DNA of 64,000 nucleotides from Ceriagrion tenellum (GCA_963169105.1 OY720634.1:151225584-151289583); one strand, 5' to 3'; positions 38,081-50,100 are shown, counted from the first letter of the stretch. Numbers and translations are program-made. Notes: a model not told the origin generated them from the sequence alone.

Positions 38081-38241
38081 GTTGGCTTTTTTTAAATTTT
38101 GACGCGGGTTATTAAAAAAATCACTGCTTGCTCAGTTGGTAATGTCGGTGAGAAAAATGGGAAGGCTGCAGGTATAGATGATTCAGTTTAACCCAAACGT
38201 GTGGGTGTAAACTACTCATAAGTCACAAGGGTTAATTGCCC

Positions 38242-38418
38242 GGGCGTAGCTACGATTTATGCGGGGGGCGGGTGGGGGAGGGGACAGGACATCCATCTGT
38301 AGCGTTAGATTTATTTTAGGGGGCAAAATATCGTCCTGTCTGGATCAGCAGAGCAGATGTGGAATGATACGGCTCATTCAGGGGGGTGGTTGTAAGCCTC
38401 CTCCCTCTTGCTACGCCC
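38242..38418. mobile_element. Possible short TIR element (GGGCGTAGC ends)
   Basis: GGGCGTAGC (38242-38250) and its reverse complement GCTACGCCC (38410-38418) lie 177 bp apart end to end. The inside is G-rich on one side. GGCGTAGC-type ends are common in animal MITEs (recalled). Flanking duplications are not clear, so exact limits are uncertain. Confidence 0.45.
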
Positions 38419-38439
38419 ACAGTGGTTTGAACATTTAGT

Positions 38440-38870
38440 TTTTGTTACACCAAAAACAGCACAGAGACATTTTACAATGGCTGATATAATACATAAATAA
38501 CTGAAAACTGATCCAACAAAAAAACAAAGTGAAAAAATCATTAACAGATACAGTGCCTATGAAACAAATTCGTATTTAAACCGCGACGGAGTTGAAGGAG
38601 GGAGTTGAGGAGAAAATTTCACGCGAGGATTAATTTATGTTTTAAGGATTCTGTTATTCCAATGGATAAGAAAAAATTAGATAATAGTTCTATTGTAAAA
38701 AGGGAAGGGTCAGTAAATCGAATTTAATGATTAGAGAGAAATTAGTTTATTGAGTATTCTGGGAAAAGTGTCCAGTAAAACAATAATCGTAAGAGTGACG
38801 AAGATCGCTATCGTCAGAAACGTCGCTCGTCGCTTTAGGCCTTGGAAAGGATGTAGAAATCAACTAATCC
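38440..38870. other. AT-rich stretch without recognised features
   Basis: No coding or structural feature recognised between the short TIR element and the next LINE. Confidence 0.4.
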
Positions 38871-38874
38871 CACT

Positions 38875-39935
38875 TTAGCATGAGAATTAGATAAATGTAT
38901 GGACGTCCGATAGAAAGTATTTTGCGCATTTATAGATTTCGAGAAGGTATAGGATAGGGTAAATAGAATTAACCAGTGGATATTTCATTAGAACTAGAGA
39001 GGGAATGACAAGGTATTGAATGTTATGAAGGCCACGTATGATAATAGTACGGAAAGTACGAGAGTTTATGGTGTCTTAAGTGACCACTTTGAAATAAAAA
39101 AAGGACGTAAAGCATGGAAACGTAGTCACCGTGGCTATAAGGATATATGTGCGAGAGATTCATGAAGACATTATGTCGGTGAAATGTTTGCAGATATAAA
39201 TGAGCGATTTTCATTGTAAGCCAAGAATGCAGCGTTGTTGTCTAAGAGCCAAATGGAATTAAAAGGACCCCCAAATTATATAAATGCAGCATAAATGAAG
39301 TAAGAAGAAGAGAAGAAAATAAAAGCAAGCCAGAGAATAAATGCGTCAAAGTCCAGATTATTTATTGATAGGGAGAGTGAAAAAGAATGATGGCATAATG
39401 ACGGTAAATGATGAACTAATTGCACAAAGAGACGATTATGTGTATCTCGGTCCAATGTAAAGATGAAAGGATACACGAATATATTATAAGGGATGCGAAT
39501 ATTAGTGGGTGAGTCACGTGTAGTATGTTGAGAATATCTAGGAATGAGTGTTTGGCTGAGAAACCGAGAATCTCTGAGTGCAAAACAGTTTTCCTTCCGA
39601 CGTTATCATACCTCTGCGAAACCTGGGCATGTCAAGATAAGCTTAAGATTAGGCTTGACAGTGGGAATGGGATACCAGGTGTTTGTGGGAAAAGTAGGAT
39701 GAATAGGCTTAGGAATGAGTAGGTGATGAAATATTGTGGGTTGGATACTATAGTTACGGACACACATGAAATCGTTCGTTGGTTTGAGCACGTCGAGTGC
39801 ACGTAGAAGGGCCGAATAATGAAACATACCTGATAATAGAGTGAATGGTACGATGAAAAGAGAGAGACCGTGAAAGTCATGGGTGAATGTGGTAGGGGAG
39901 GCTTTAAAGAGGAGGAATTTCCATCCACATGTACG
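38875..39935 (+). mobile_element. Decayed LINE reverse-transcriptase fragment
   Basis: Blocks in order on the plus strand: VFCAFIDFEKV-stop-DRVNRI (about 38915-38970), YGVLSDHFEIKKG (about 39068-39106), and FADI in place of the catalytic FADD (39187-39198). A C-terminal tail follows: CKDERIHEYIIRDANIS, ISRNECLAEK, FLPTLSYLCETWA, GVCGKSRMNRLRNE (39525-39719) and IVRWFEHVE (about 39770). The loss of the second aspartate and many stops show that it is inactive. The tail resembles the antisense copy at 62475-62830 more than the LINE at 34430, so at least two related families or subfamilies are present. Confidence 0.75.
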
Positions 39936-40160
39936 TATTACCGTGCAAGCTATCAATTTGGAGCGTGGCACGGGGTGATACCACACCAGATATACAGCAC
40001 TTGTCCCAATTAAAATCAGAACCTCACACATTCCCCGGCCGCTACGCACCGCACCAAAAGGCAGCCATGAAAACAATGCGCGGCCCAACCGGAAACTAAG
40101 AGAGTTCTACGATAATGAACATGCTAAAATGCACTACACTCGTTAAGATAAAACAAGACT

Positions 40161-40327
40161 GCGATTCTCCCACGCAACACAAGTTTCCACAGATAACCCT
40201 CAGCTATGAAGTCTACTCATCCCGTAGAACTCGTGTGATTGTTAACGTTTGTTGGTTGTGGAATTTTGGGTTAAAAAGACTGTAATAATTCATCTACTTT
40301 ATGAAATTAAAAATTTCGACGTCTACC
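40161..40327. repeat. Dispersed repeat blocks A and B, adjacent copy
   Basis: Block A (40161-40278, starting GCGATTCTCCCACGCAACAC) and block B (40282-40327, ending TTTCGACGTCTACC) lie 3 bp apart here. Block A recurs in the same orientation at 41920-42037 (112 of 118 identical, no gaps) and block B at 41384-41429 (44 of 46). Confidence 0.9.
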
Positions 40328-40619
40328 AATCAATGGTTAAATTACAAATACTATTCATAATGAAAAGTACTGTAAAGTACTAAATATACTAAATCATGCC
40401 GGGCATAAGAAGTGGGATGATTAGTTAATGCTGATGATGTGTAATTAAACAAGTACATAGTGTACTGTGCTTTGAGAGGGTGGGAGTTTCTTAAAATTGA
40501 TCTATAGCAACTTTATTGGTCAATCATTGTACGAGAAAAAAATTACATTTTAAATCTATCGGTTCTGCAGTCTATTTTGGTTATCTTATACCAGTGATCC
40601 TATGTATCGTAATAGGTTG

Positions 40620-40861
40620 ACTCGAGGAAAATATGTTGCACGTCCAGCAAAAAATCGTCTGCCTCGAACTTGCGCCGTAGATTTCACCTATATTTTTCCT
40701 CTCGGCCAATCAAGAGATTCCCACTTTAATTCCTTTCACAAATCGATAAGACTGTACAGTGTATCGCGACACCTCTGACAAATCTAGCTACCCTCCGCTG
40801 AATTCGATCTATTTCTGAAACTAGTTTCACTTCTTGAGGATCCCATAATAGGAGTTTTACG
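40620..40861 (-). mobile_element. Antisense LINE fragment of a different clade (Jockey/CR1-like)
   Basis: On the minus strand from 40861 the frame reads LLLWDPQEVKLVSEIDRI followed by QRRVARFVRG. This is the conserved post-RT motif (W-DP … I-IQRRAARF) of Jockey- and CR1-type LINEs (family knowledge). Further down, in a shifted frame, come WESLDWPRG-like residues, again as expected. Only this short piece is recognisable. It sits between the two copies of block B, so the blocks could belong to its 3' untranslated region. Confidence 0.65.
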
Positions 40862-41383
40862 AATGGGGGAGCGTGTGTGAAGCAACACTTGAGTGTAAGG
40901 GAAGCGACATTGGTTTGTAACGGCAGGGGATCACGGTGAAAATTATTTAAAGGAAGCCAGTATTGTAGGGCTGACGGAAATAACTAAATTTTACTGCTTT
41001 GCCTACTCCCGAAAGGGAAAGGCGTGATGAGTATGTGGGTATGTTATAAAGGAAAGTATCCCATAACATCCTTAAAGGATAGAGATTGCCTAAAATACCT
41101 AAACAATTTATCAAGTCCATTAAAAGTTAATGTTTCATCATCACCTTCTAAGGGATGTCAGAGCACGGTGTGCAATTAAGATTTTACATACGCCTAAACT
41201 TTTTAAGTTTGAAAATTTCATCTTGTAAATTGATTGTCGTTTATTTTCCAACCAATTGGATGTGTGACACTAGGTAATAAGGTACTAGATGTTTTACAAC
41301 TATATAAATAAATTTAAGTGGCTTATTTATGTAATTTACACTTGTAGAGAAAGAAATCTCACATTGATTTTCTGGTAATGTGA

Positions 41384-41429
41384 GTAATAATTCATCTACT
41401 TTGTGAAATTAAAACTTTCGACGTCTACC
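41384..41429. repeat. Dispersed repeat block B, second copy
   Basis: Matches 40282-40327 at 44 of 46 positions in the same orientation, but without block A beside it. Confidence 0.9.
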
Positions 41430-41919
41430 CAGGAATTTACTTTCGAGGAGTGCATTTTTGCTTTTTATGACTACCTGCTAGTGAAAAGCACATTAGCATC
41501 TAGAAATACAGTGGTTAATTATTGTGAAGTTTCTCTGTCCATGAACGTCGTTGAACCACGTTGCCGCACATAGCTTAAACTTTATTATTTACTCCTGAGT
41601 GACAAGTTCATTTCAGATCCATTTATTATAATTAGAGGGGGATTGTGGTCAGGATGAATATTGATATAGATACACATTTATTTCTAGCAATTTTTCGTAC
41701 CGAGATGCTGATGGGATACTAGCACCGTAAACAAATCCATCAGTTTTACTATTTAGTTTTCAAAATTTTGGAAACTACTACCTTCCCCAGTATTTAAATA
41801 GTTTCAAAATACGTCAGAGATAAACAGATTGATCTCTAGGGTTGCCTACAACTATATTACATGAAGGCTCTTTAATTCTTCTCTTCCCTGGAGTTGACGA
41901 GATCGTCAAAAAAGGCTTT

Positions 41920-42037
41920 GCGATTCTCCCACGCAACACAAGTTTCAACAGCTAACCATCAGCTATGAAGTCAACTCATCCCGTAGAACTCGAGTGATTG
42001 TTTACGTTTGTTGGTTGTGGAATTTTGGGTTAAAAAG
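41920..42037. repeat. Dispersed repeat block A, second copy
   Basis: Matches 40161-40278 at 112 of 118 positions without gaps. Homology starts abruptly at GCGATTCTCC and ends after GGGTTAAAAAG. Confidence 0.92.
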
Positions 42038-42039
42038 CC

Positions 42040-43820
42040 AGAGGTGATGATCTGCGGGTACATTCAACATTCAGTAATCTGTGTATCATATTTCATTTAT
42101 CTTAACGATTGTCACTCATGATATCACGTATCGCATCATCATGTCCTGCCGGTACTGGTAGGTGTTCGGTTTGGACCGTCAGTTCTTCTTTACTCATCCC
42201 TGGATTAAAAAAACACTGTCCGACCTATAAACTCGACCATAAGTTTCAAAAAAGGGCTAATGATTATTAATAAATACTATTTATCCACTTTTATTGCCTA
42301 GTTTCGTTGCTGACAATCTTTTCTTCGAGCGCCTTTTAGAAGAAAAATCATCATTCCATGTCTGAAGAACAATAGTAACAGAGGCCCAATGAGAAAGAAT
42401 TTCGAAAATTTCCGACAATGAACTAATTCACCTGGACTGCAACACAATTATTTTTATCAAAACTTATAGGAAGATTCGACCTAACGGCAACGGGACTACG
42501 CTATCTTTCACGAACAGGAAATGCGACGCAAAGGTAACGACGGCGTGTCTCCGAAGGAGTTTCGGAACTGCGACGCACGTGAATGAGTCAGGAAAAAGGT
42601 GGGTTCGGAGGCTCGTTTTTTATGTAGATACTTCGAATTCTCTCCGCATGTTATCCTTACAACCGCGACTGAGGAGGAGGAGGAGAGGGCATTCATGGAG
42701 TCACTATGTCGGAGCGATACGCTATTCGCAACCCAGTGATGTCGTCGGCGTAAGTATTCAAATGTTTGCACTTCAATTAGAACGTCAACTGAGTTTTCCC
42801 ATTCGAGGACGGTTAAGTCCGGGATAACTGTGCCCCATTGATTTTGTTAATTCACTCGCGGTAAAATTTCACCCGATCACCCCCTAACCTCTGCGGAGAC
42901 GATCACATACCACCCTATGACAAGAGGGAGGAAGAGTCTCGCTCAAAATGCACTATGGAGTCAGGATTGACACGACTTTAAGGGCCAGTTTTATAGAGAC
43001 AACTGTTTCGAGAGTATGGAGCGAGGATTGCATTTCAACCCTTTGAGATGAATTCGGTCCGTAAGATTTGAAAATATTCAGTCCGATTTTTGTTCGGTTC
43101 AGTCGATGTTTATTTTCAAATTTTTTCATAAAATATAGAGCAAACGTAACAAAGAATAGGCTAACAAAATAAAACAACGGCAAATGCAAACCTCTCAGAG
43201 GGCTCTCGCCTCTTGAGGTAATGTGAAATGTCTCTGATTCCCATTTGAAAAATCAACGGGGGGAGGAGGGGACTACTGACCCAGCATACGCCCCCGGGCT
43301 GAGGGAAACTCGAAAAACCGCTGTCAGCCACAAATTTGGAATCGAATATATTAACGTGTTATCCTGAGAATGGCGAAAGGAATAAATCCCGTTAGACGAA
43401 ATAATTCCTCGAGAAATACGATAATTATATTTTAATTCAGCCCCATTCAACTATACATTATTTGGTTTAATACCTCCAATATAAAGAACTAAATTCAAAT
43501 AACTATTTCATTAAGTTTAAGAGGAAGTTTGAAGTTTTTAAAAAAATTCTTTAGACCAAATTTGGAAGGATTTGATACTTAATTTACAATCGAAACTGAG
43601 AATTTTTGAACGTCTTTGGGAGTTTGGGAGGTAAAATAAGGTCTGGGGTAACCACACACACGCACTCCAGTTACTGAATGGGCGAGCCAAAGGATAATAA
43701 GCATCTAAAATCAGCATTTCTATACGCATAAAATACATCTCTAACAAGCCTAGTCCAAAAGTTGAAGGGATAAAATCAAAACCCCAAGACAGCGTCAACC
43801 GGACGCAATGAAAAGTGTGT
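42040..43820. other. No recognised gene
   Basis: AT-rich to balanced DNA with overlapping short ORFs (for example 42508-42827 on both strands) that show no domain I know. Confidence 0.4.
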
Positions 43821-43829
43821 GTAAGGAAC

Positions 43830-44310
43830 TTTCCATAGAGGACCAGAACCGCCCACGACCTCGGTGTGCAAACACGGGCGCACCGGCGCGGGCCTTCGGG
43901 ATGGACTGGCGACGGCCGGCAGGGGTGTTCCGAGAGCCATTCCCCTGCGCCAAGGGGCGTGGCTGCCCGTGTCGCGCCTTACCGAGTGGCGGGCCCACAG
44001 GACTGCGACCTCCTCGGCGCTTGGCGGCCTCCGCGCCCGGTTCCTTTGGACGGCGCCGGCGAGGGTCGCCTGCACCGGGGACAGCACTGTGCGCCCTCTG
44101 AGACGGAGGCCGAAGCGAAGAGGGAGTCCGGGAGGCAGGGCCCGGCGAGGGACCGCTCCGAGATCCGAAAGCGCAGGGGTGTCTGGGGCGGTCGGAACAT
44201 CATCCTACTTCACTCCACTGGACGTCCTCCCGAGGGGCCTTTGGGAAATGGGGCCCGAAACGATTGAGGCGACCGAGGGTGTGACAGACGACCCCTAAGC
44301 AAACGTTTCC
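43830..44310. other. GC-rich, CpG-rich island without assignable product
   Basis: This 480-bp block is far richer in G, C and CpG than its flanks and is open in several frames on both strands (plus ORFs of 97, 133 and 144 codons and minus ORFs of 67-103 codons). Overlap of this kind is expected from composition. The products are Arg/Gly/Pro/Ala-rich with no motif I know. It could be a promoter-type island, the GC-rich body of a repeat, or transferred DNA. I found no rRNA core sequences. Confidence 0.45.
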
Positions 44311-44870
44311 ACCAACAAAATGGTCAATGAAGGAAAGACTTGCATTAAAGAAGGCCTTCAAGGAACACCCGAGCACGATAAGGACCCCACGAGAAACGGC
44401 GTCTACGGGCAGAACACCTGCCCTCGAGGAACAAACGGCCCCTTCACACCAAGGACCAGCTTCAACATATCGAAGACCCTCGAGTAACAACTACCTCTAC
44501 TTGCAGATGACTTTCAAGGAACAGCCTACTCGCAAAAACTGAGGAAAACCATCCGAACGATGACACCCCAGGAACAGCTTCCACGGACTGAAGACGGAAG
44601 TCTCAAGTCGCCGAAGAAACTCCCAGGAATACCTCGGCACAACGAAGAGCCTCGAGGGGAAGCAACAACACGCCGACCAACCACGACGATCTATCTTCGG
44701 AGGACGAGGGCCTCAAGAGGACCCGTCTCGGGTGCGATACCACTAAAGAGGGTAGTCAGACACGTAAAGGGAACAACATCCCTCGGAGCACTTAAGGGTC
44801 GATTCAGCGACACACAAATTCGGAAAAACTTTTCGTGGGCGGAGTAGGCGCACACCGGACTCGCGGTGAA
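44311..44870 (+). other. Unassigned stretch with loosely recurring AAGGAAC/GAGGAAC motifs
   Basis: Motifs such as TTCAAGGAACA (near 44358 and 44513), TCGAGGAACAAAC (near 44423) and CCCAGGAACAGCTTCC (near 44569) recur at irregular distances, hinting at an old, diverged repeat. ORFs of 71 and 95 codons are Thr/Arg/Pro-rich and unassigned. Confidence 0.35.
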
Positions 44871-44929
44871 GACTCCCTTCCGGAGTGATACACGTTCGGA
44901 CTGAATGGAATATCACCGCCCTCGAGACA

Positions 44930-45275
44930 CGCGGCCGCGGATTGCAAGGGCGGCGGGGGAGGAGGGTGGATGGGAGGAGCGGAGTGGGAGGAGGGGGAGG
45001 GAGAGGGAGAAAAGAGGAGAGGAAATGGCGCCATCGGTGCGAGTCAGGGAGGGAAGGCAGGAGTAAACAAAAGAAAGGCTGATACATGCTACGGTAGAAT
45101 GAAAGGGAAGCGTTAGAGTACACACACGGGTGTCGAGCGCATCAAAAGAGATGAGGCTATATTGCGGGTGATGACTATTACGCCATGGCCGGTGGATGAA
45201 GGGGGGGTCGAGTGATAATGGGGGTCACATGTAGGAGGGGACAAGAAGGGGAGGACGGGAGAGAGTGGGGAACTA
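44930..45275 (+). repeat. Purine-rich (G/A) tract
   Basis: From about 44945 to 45035 and again from about 45190 to 45270 the plus strand is almost entirely G and A, with many GGGAGG and GGGGG runs. Such tracts can form G-quadruplex or triplex structures. ORFs encoding Arg/Gly (plus) or Pro/Ser/Leu (minus) here are compositional. Confidence 0.6.
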
Positions 45276-45339
45276 TATCACGCTGTCGAGGAGGCGGCGG
45301 CAGCGTTGCCAAGTACGGGGAGCGCCGTCGACCGCAATC

Positions 45340-46780
45340 ACTCGAACACAAACATTAAAAGACGCGAATGAGTGCACTCGACACTCGAGGTGTTTAAGGC
45401 TAGCGTGTCAAACTTATTTATCATCGATTTATGTGGCTCGAGCGAGATTTATCTCTAGTCACAACTTATACCTTAATCGAATATCATTTAAACATTTAAG
45501 CAAACCTGAACTTAGCAATATTTACGGCACAAAACTTATATTTTTGTAACTGAAGTTTTTAGCTTTCATCTGCATATTTGAGGCTTCGACTTGACTTAAT
45601 AGTTTCACGAAATGCGTCGAAAATGATTTCACAACCCAGGTTTTGATTGCGATTTTCTAAAGAGTATTACGGGGGTGATGAGTTTTCTTCTTGAATTAAT
45701 TGGAAAAATGTTTGCAAAGAAGAGATTTACGCCGACGCCTGTTTTCTATCGGCTCTTCCTCCATTCTCCATTTAACCCATCCCTTCCAACCTCCCGCCCG
45801 ATCAACGGTGCAACAGACAGAAGCAGTCGGTCGTTTCCCTACAACGAGCGACAAAAAGTGCGAGATGAGTCGAGTACTCTCCGGGCCCTCCTCCCCATCG
45901 CCGAGCGGTTTTGCTCGTCGTCCCACAGGATTTAAGGGAATGGCAGGGTATCGAGGAATACAAGATTTCTCTCTTAATGTAGCCTTCTTGTTTATCAAAA
46001 CGCAAGAGGATGAGGAAAGAGGGGATAGTGCGGGAGGACCTGGTGGGTCGGTGTGGCAGGATGGCGAGAGAGGCTGTGAGCAGACCGTGGTACGAACGAC
46101 ATGGTGCGAAATGTGGGGGGGTCACCCGTTCGTCTCCCTGCGGAGCAAAGGCAGCGCTTTCATATGCCTCGGGGCGTGGTAGAGAGTAAGCCCGAGGAAT
46201 ACTCGTCTCCTACTCCTTCCATTTGTTTCCACCCTCTCGCCCCAGCTCTCCATTTGTATCCAAGAGCTTAGAAGAAGGGAGGAATACTTCGGCGTCTCGG
46301 TAGAATATGGCTCAGAAGGAGTGGGCGAGCCGACGACGAAAATGTATCAGGAGCGACTCTGTAGGACATTGGGGTTGAAATTACAGGGCCCTCTTCAGAA
46401 AAACGGGAGAAGGGGACGATGGATGTTTGGAGAGTTTACAAAAATCTCCGGGTCTCCGTTCCACTTACTGGGCGAGCGTGGGCGGCGTGAGGAAGGGAGT
46501 ATGGCTAATGGTCTCTTCGAAGTCGATCTTCTACATCGAGGTGTCGTCGGGAGATGACGACGCCTTCTTAAAATCTACATAGCAAGCAAATACACCCTGG
46601 CCAGGTTATAGGTTCCTTTCCAATAACGTCCTCATCTCTCCCATTAGCACGCCGCGTTCCCGTTCTCGTTCGTTCTCCAGGTAGGTTAGCCTTGCTATCT
46701 AGCCATCTCAAAAATTCTAAAAACTACTTGGGCCGCGTGGGATACTAAATGCATTGTCCGACAGTCTTCGCACGAATTAG
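45340..46780. other. No recognised gene; overlapping ORFs to 160 codons
   Basis: The plus ORF 45700-46182 (160 codons) overlaps another plus ORF and two minus ORFs in a moderately GC-rich stretch. I recognise no domain in any frame. A host exon cannot be excluded but nothing supports it. Confidence 0.3.
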
Positions 46781-46789
46781 CCATCTTAT

Positions 46790-47160
46790 TCTAAGGTGCA
46801 TTAATTACCGACTTCTTCAGGTCACATATAATCCTCATAAATCCTACAAATAAGTGCAAATACTTCTCCTCCCTTCTCCTCCATACTTTTGATAAACTGA
46901 AGTTATGCCATCTATTTCAACCGCCTTATTCTTTCTCATGTCTCCTAGTGTTCTTTCGATTCCATTATCAAGGATACCAAGTCCGATGCCATCCCTGTCT
47001 GTGTTGTCTTCCCATTCCATATCTGACGATCAGGGTCTAACTTCATTACCAATAAGCTCTTCAACATATTCCTTCCACCCTCCCTGGATTTCTTTTGATT
47101 AAAAAATTGACTTTCCTGACAAGTCTGCTATCTTTGAGGTTCCCTTCCCTTAATAGCGCA
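46790..47160 (-). mobile_element. Antisense decayed LINE fragment, N-terminal RT region
   Basis: On the minus strand, blocks read GGWKEYVEELIGNEVRP (about 47085-47035), then after a frameshift an MRKNKAVEIDGIT block (about 46940-46905), then GGEVFALICRIYEDYM (about 46880-46830). These match the region just before and at the start of the reverse transcriptase. The last block is the counterpart of GKVFALIRRIYEYIEW at 34440 in the plus-strand LINE. Stops and frameshifts show that it is dead. Confidence 0.7.
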
Positions 47161-50100
47161 TGTCAATTACTTTCCCTTTAGGTCAATCATTATCGCATGA
47201 AAATATACCCGATTTTCACAAAATTGTGTACAGGTAGGTGACAGATGAATCAAATAAAAGAGATGATTTCGAGAATATAAGCCAAAAGCCAACACCATAT
47301 TTTTCTGTTTTGTAATGAACTATGGTCAAGTATGCTGGAGAGTGGTTTTTGGCGTATCTATAGAAAACTGTTTATGAGATCAGGTAGCTTCAGTTAAATG
47401 AAATGTAAAGAACATAAACACCTAAAAAATGAGCCATGGCATGATAAAATTCGTTATACTACTGTTCCGAAAATTAAAAAAAATTGTTAACAGCTATTCT
47501 AGCAATTAACAATAATTTAAAAAATTCTAAGAGTAGGTACTTGAAAGTAAAAGATGTTTCACTCCAAACACTCAACATTTCCAACATACACTTCAACATT
47601 TCACCTCTCGATTACCTTCTCCTTTACACGGATGGCGACCTGACACCTCCTGCCAGACACCAATTCATCGGCTCGCAAGGTCGTATGTAGATGTGGATGT
47701 TGTAAAAATTTGATACCGAACAAAGTCCTCTCAGATTGGGGTCTGTAGGTGCAATACCTTTTGCACAGAAACAATTTATTTATTATTACATGCCTGGCAC
47801 AGTAAATTCCATATATCCAGGGGGAGAGTAAATTTGTAATTTGGGACACGGTTTGAGAAACTAGAAGAAAAATTGTTCCTCAAAACTCTCTTCTGGTCTT
47901 CTTTATTTATAATGTTTGATTTAATGTCCACAAGAAAACTAGTAAAAGTAATTTTATAAGCATCGCAATAATTCAAAGTCCTCTACCTGGAGGTAGCTTT
48001 CCAATAGAAGGTATATTTAGAGTACTCGGTCCAAAAAGACTCTCCAAGCAATTTCTTCATCCTTTTCATAATAGGCCTACGAAGACCGAATTGTTCGGGA
48101 ATTTGAGCTTTTCTTCTATAAGAGTGCCACTAAGATATTTCCAGACTTGTCGTTAGGAGCGGACTTCATAGTGAGCCAAAATTTCCAGATTTTTATTTTT
48201 TTTTCAATTTTTACGGATCTATAAGCTTAAATATTTCCATTTTGATGCAAACATAACATACACAAAATATGGAGTCAATCAACCCCCGGCAACCCGTGCC
48301 GCAATGGTGCTCAACTTCCAATTTTAAAGGGTTGGAATTGGTTTATATCTTTCTACTACGGAAAAAATGGTAAATTTCGATGTATTTTCCCTGCGATTGG
48401 TAGATGCTTCTTTTATGGGCATTTTGTGATACTAAAGCAATAAAAAATTGCCGCTATATTACCCAAATAATGATTATAAAACAGCATTGGACGGCACGCA
48501 GGACGAGTTTACGTGTTCTCTAACAAGCGCGGTTTTTTTCGGGTATTCATCTGGCAAATAAACATTAAAACTAAACCACATTGAATATCACATACTAACT
48601 GAATATGTGATACACTAAACGCATTTTCCTCCCAATAACTATTAACCAAATAATATGTACAAGAAAGGCAATATAGAGATTTCACCGTTGATTTGTCAGT
48701 ATCAGGATGCTTAGCCTGTATATATCCATTACGATACAGAAGTACTGCTTTTATAAATCATTTTTAAATAACTTATTTATAAGTATGAGCAGAGGGGAAC
48801 TACTCTTTCAACTACATCATTTTCCGCGGTCAAAGGTTTGAAAACGTTATCTTCTAGCTTGTATTCCTCGAGGAAATTCCAGAAAGCTCTTATATTCCAA
48901 CTTTTACTCCAAATCATTCAAACATCTTCTGGGAGTAAAGAGTAACAAAATCCGAAGAATATTTTAGGAGTAACTTCAAAGGATTTTCGGGCTTGAATCG
49001 AGGATGTCTCATCGCGGGAATTAACACCGTCGCGTCGTAAGGGGCAGCTACCATTTTTTTATTATATAAAAAGTCATCGACAATTTATCAATATTTGCCT
49101 CTTTTATCGAATTAGAAAGATAAAAACCAATACTCACCCTTAAAAATAGAAAGTTTGGCACTCCTAAGGTACGGGTATCCGAGAATTGGTAGGCTCCAAA
49201 TTTTGTATATGTTATATTTACACCAAAAGGAAAACATTTAAGATTCAAGTTAAATTTTAGACACTTAGACATTTTGGCCCACCCAAGCGGACTTATTCAA
49301 CAAAACATATGGCCAGCCAATATTATCAGCAGAGGTCAACGAAAGTCCTTAACTCTCGCCTCGCTTCTTTAAACTTTAACTTCGCCTTTTAACTTAATTC
49401 AGTTCCCCATTCCAGCCGAAATATAAATATTCAAAGAAGGCTATCGTGAAATAGGTGCAAATGCAAACCGATGAGAGGTCATTAGTTTCGTCTGACGCCA
49501 AGTTCCCCGCGTATTTCCTACCCAGATAAATCTATCAATACAAAATCAAAAAGTGGCAATGGAAAACTAATTATTTTACAATAAAATTGAACTATCTAAT
49601 TAAAGATGCCACATCCCATGTATTTATAACTTTTTACCAAAACCTTTCCTCTAAAGTAAGTCAACAAGCGTAAGATACTCTAGCTTAGAAATAGAAAACG
49701 ACTGAGAAGTAAATATTGACTCTAACGATATAAATGGCTAAGTCATCATTAAGCAAAGTGCATGGCACACACGGTCATAAAACACGGAGTATGGAAGAGG
49801 CAATGGGCGAATAGAGAAGCTAGAGCGGAAGTAGTATACATTGAAATCGTAACGTACTCATAGGATATATCGCACTATTATGAATAAGTAAACGAATCTA
49901 GGACAAGGTGGGTAACGGATCACGATCTTTAGTCCGCCAAATAGGAACTCTTCGAATCAGATGGTCGAGGCCAGAAAATTTCAGCTTCTCAAACTAATAA
50001 TCAACCAAGGAAATGGCAATAATATCTTCTAACGAACAAAGTGAGTTGCACACTATGTAGTCTAAAACATTTATGACGATGCTGAACAAGTAGAGAGCTC

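Larger units (their letters stand above)
37179..38120 (+). mobile_element. Penelope-like element, 5'-truncated with inverted 5' part
   Basis: The plus part (about 37489-38120) holds the GIY-YIG endonuclease end of a Penelope-like retroelement and a 3' untranslated region with a hammerhead-like motif. The part at 37191 to about 37488 is the preceding coding segment in opposite orientation. A 74-bp piece is shared by both parts as an inverted repeat (37191-37264 against 37509-37582, 72 of 74 matching). The direct repeat AAATTTTGAC (37169-37178 and 38094-38103) may be a target duplication, which would end the element at 38093. Alternatively the right copy belongs to the element's own 3' end. Confidence 0.8.

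Noticed and set aside
43830..44310. rRNA gene or spacer fragment
   Set aside because: GC-rich, but none of the conserved 18S, 5.8S or 28S core sequences I can recall are present.
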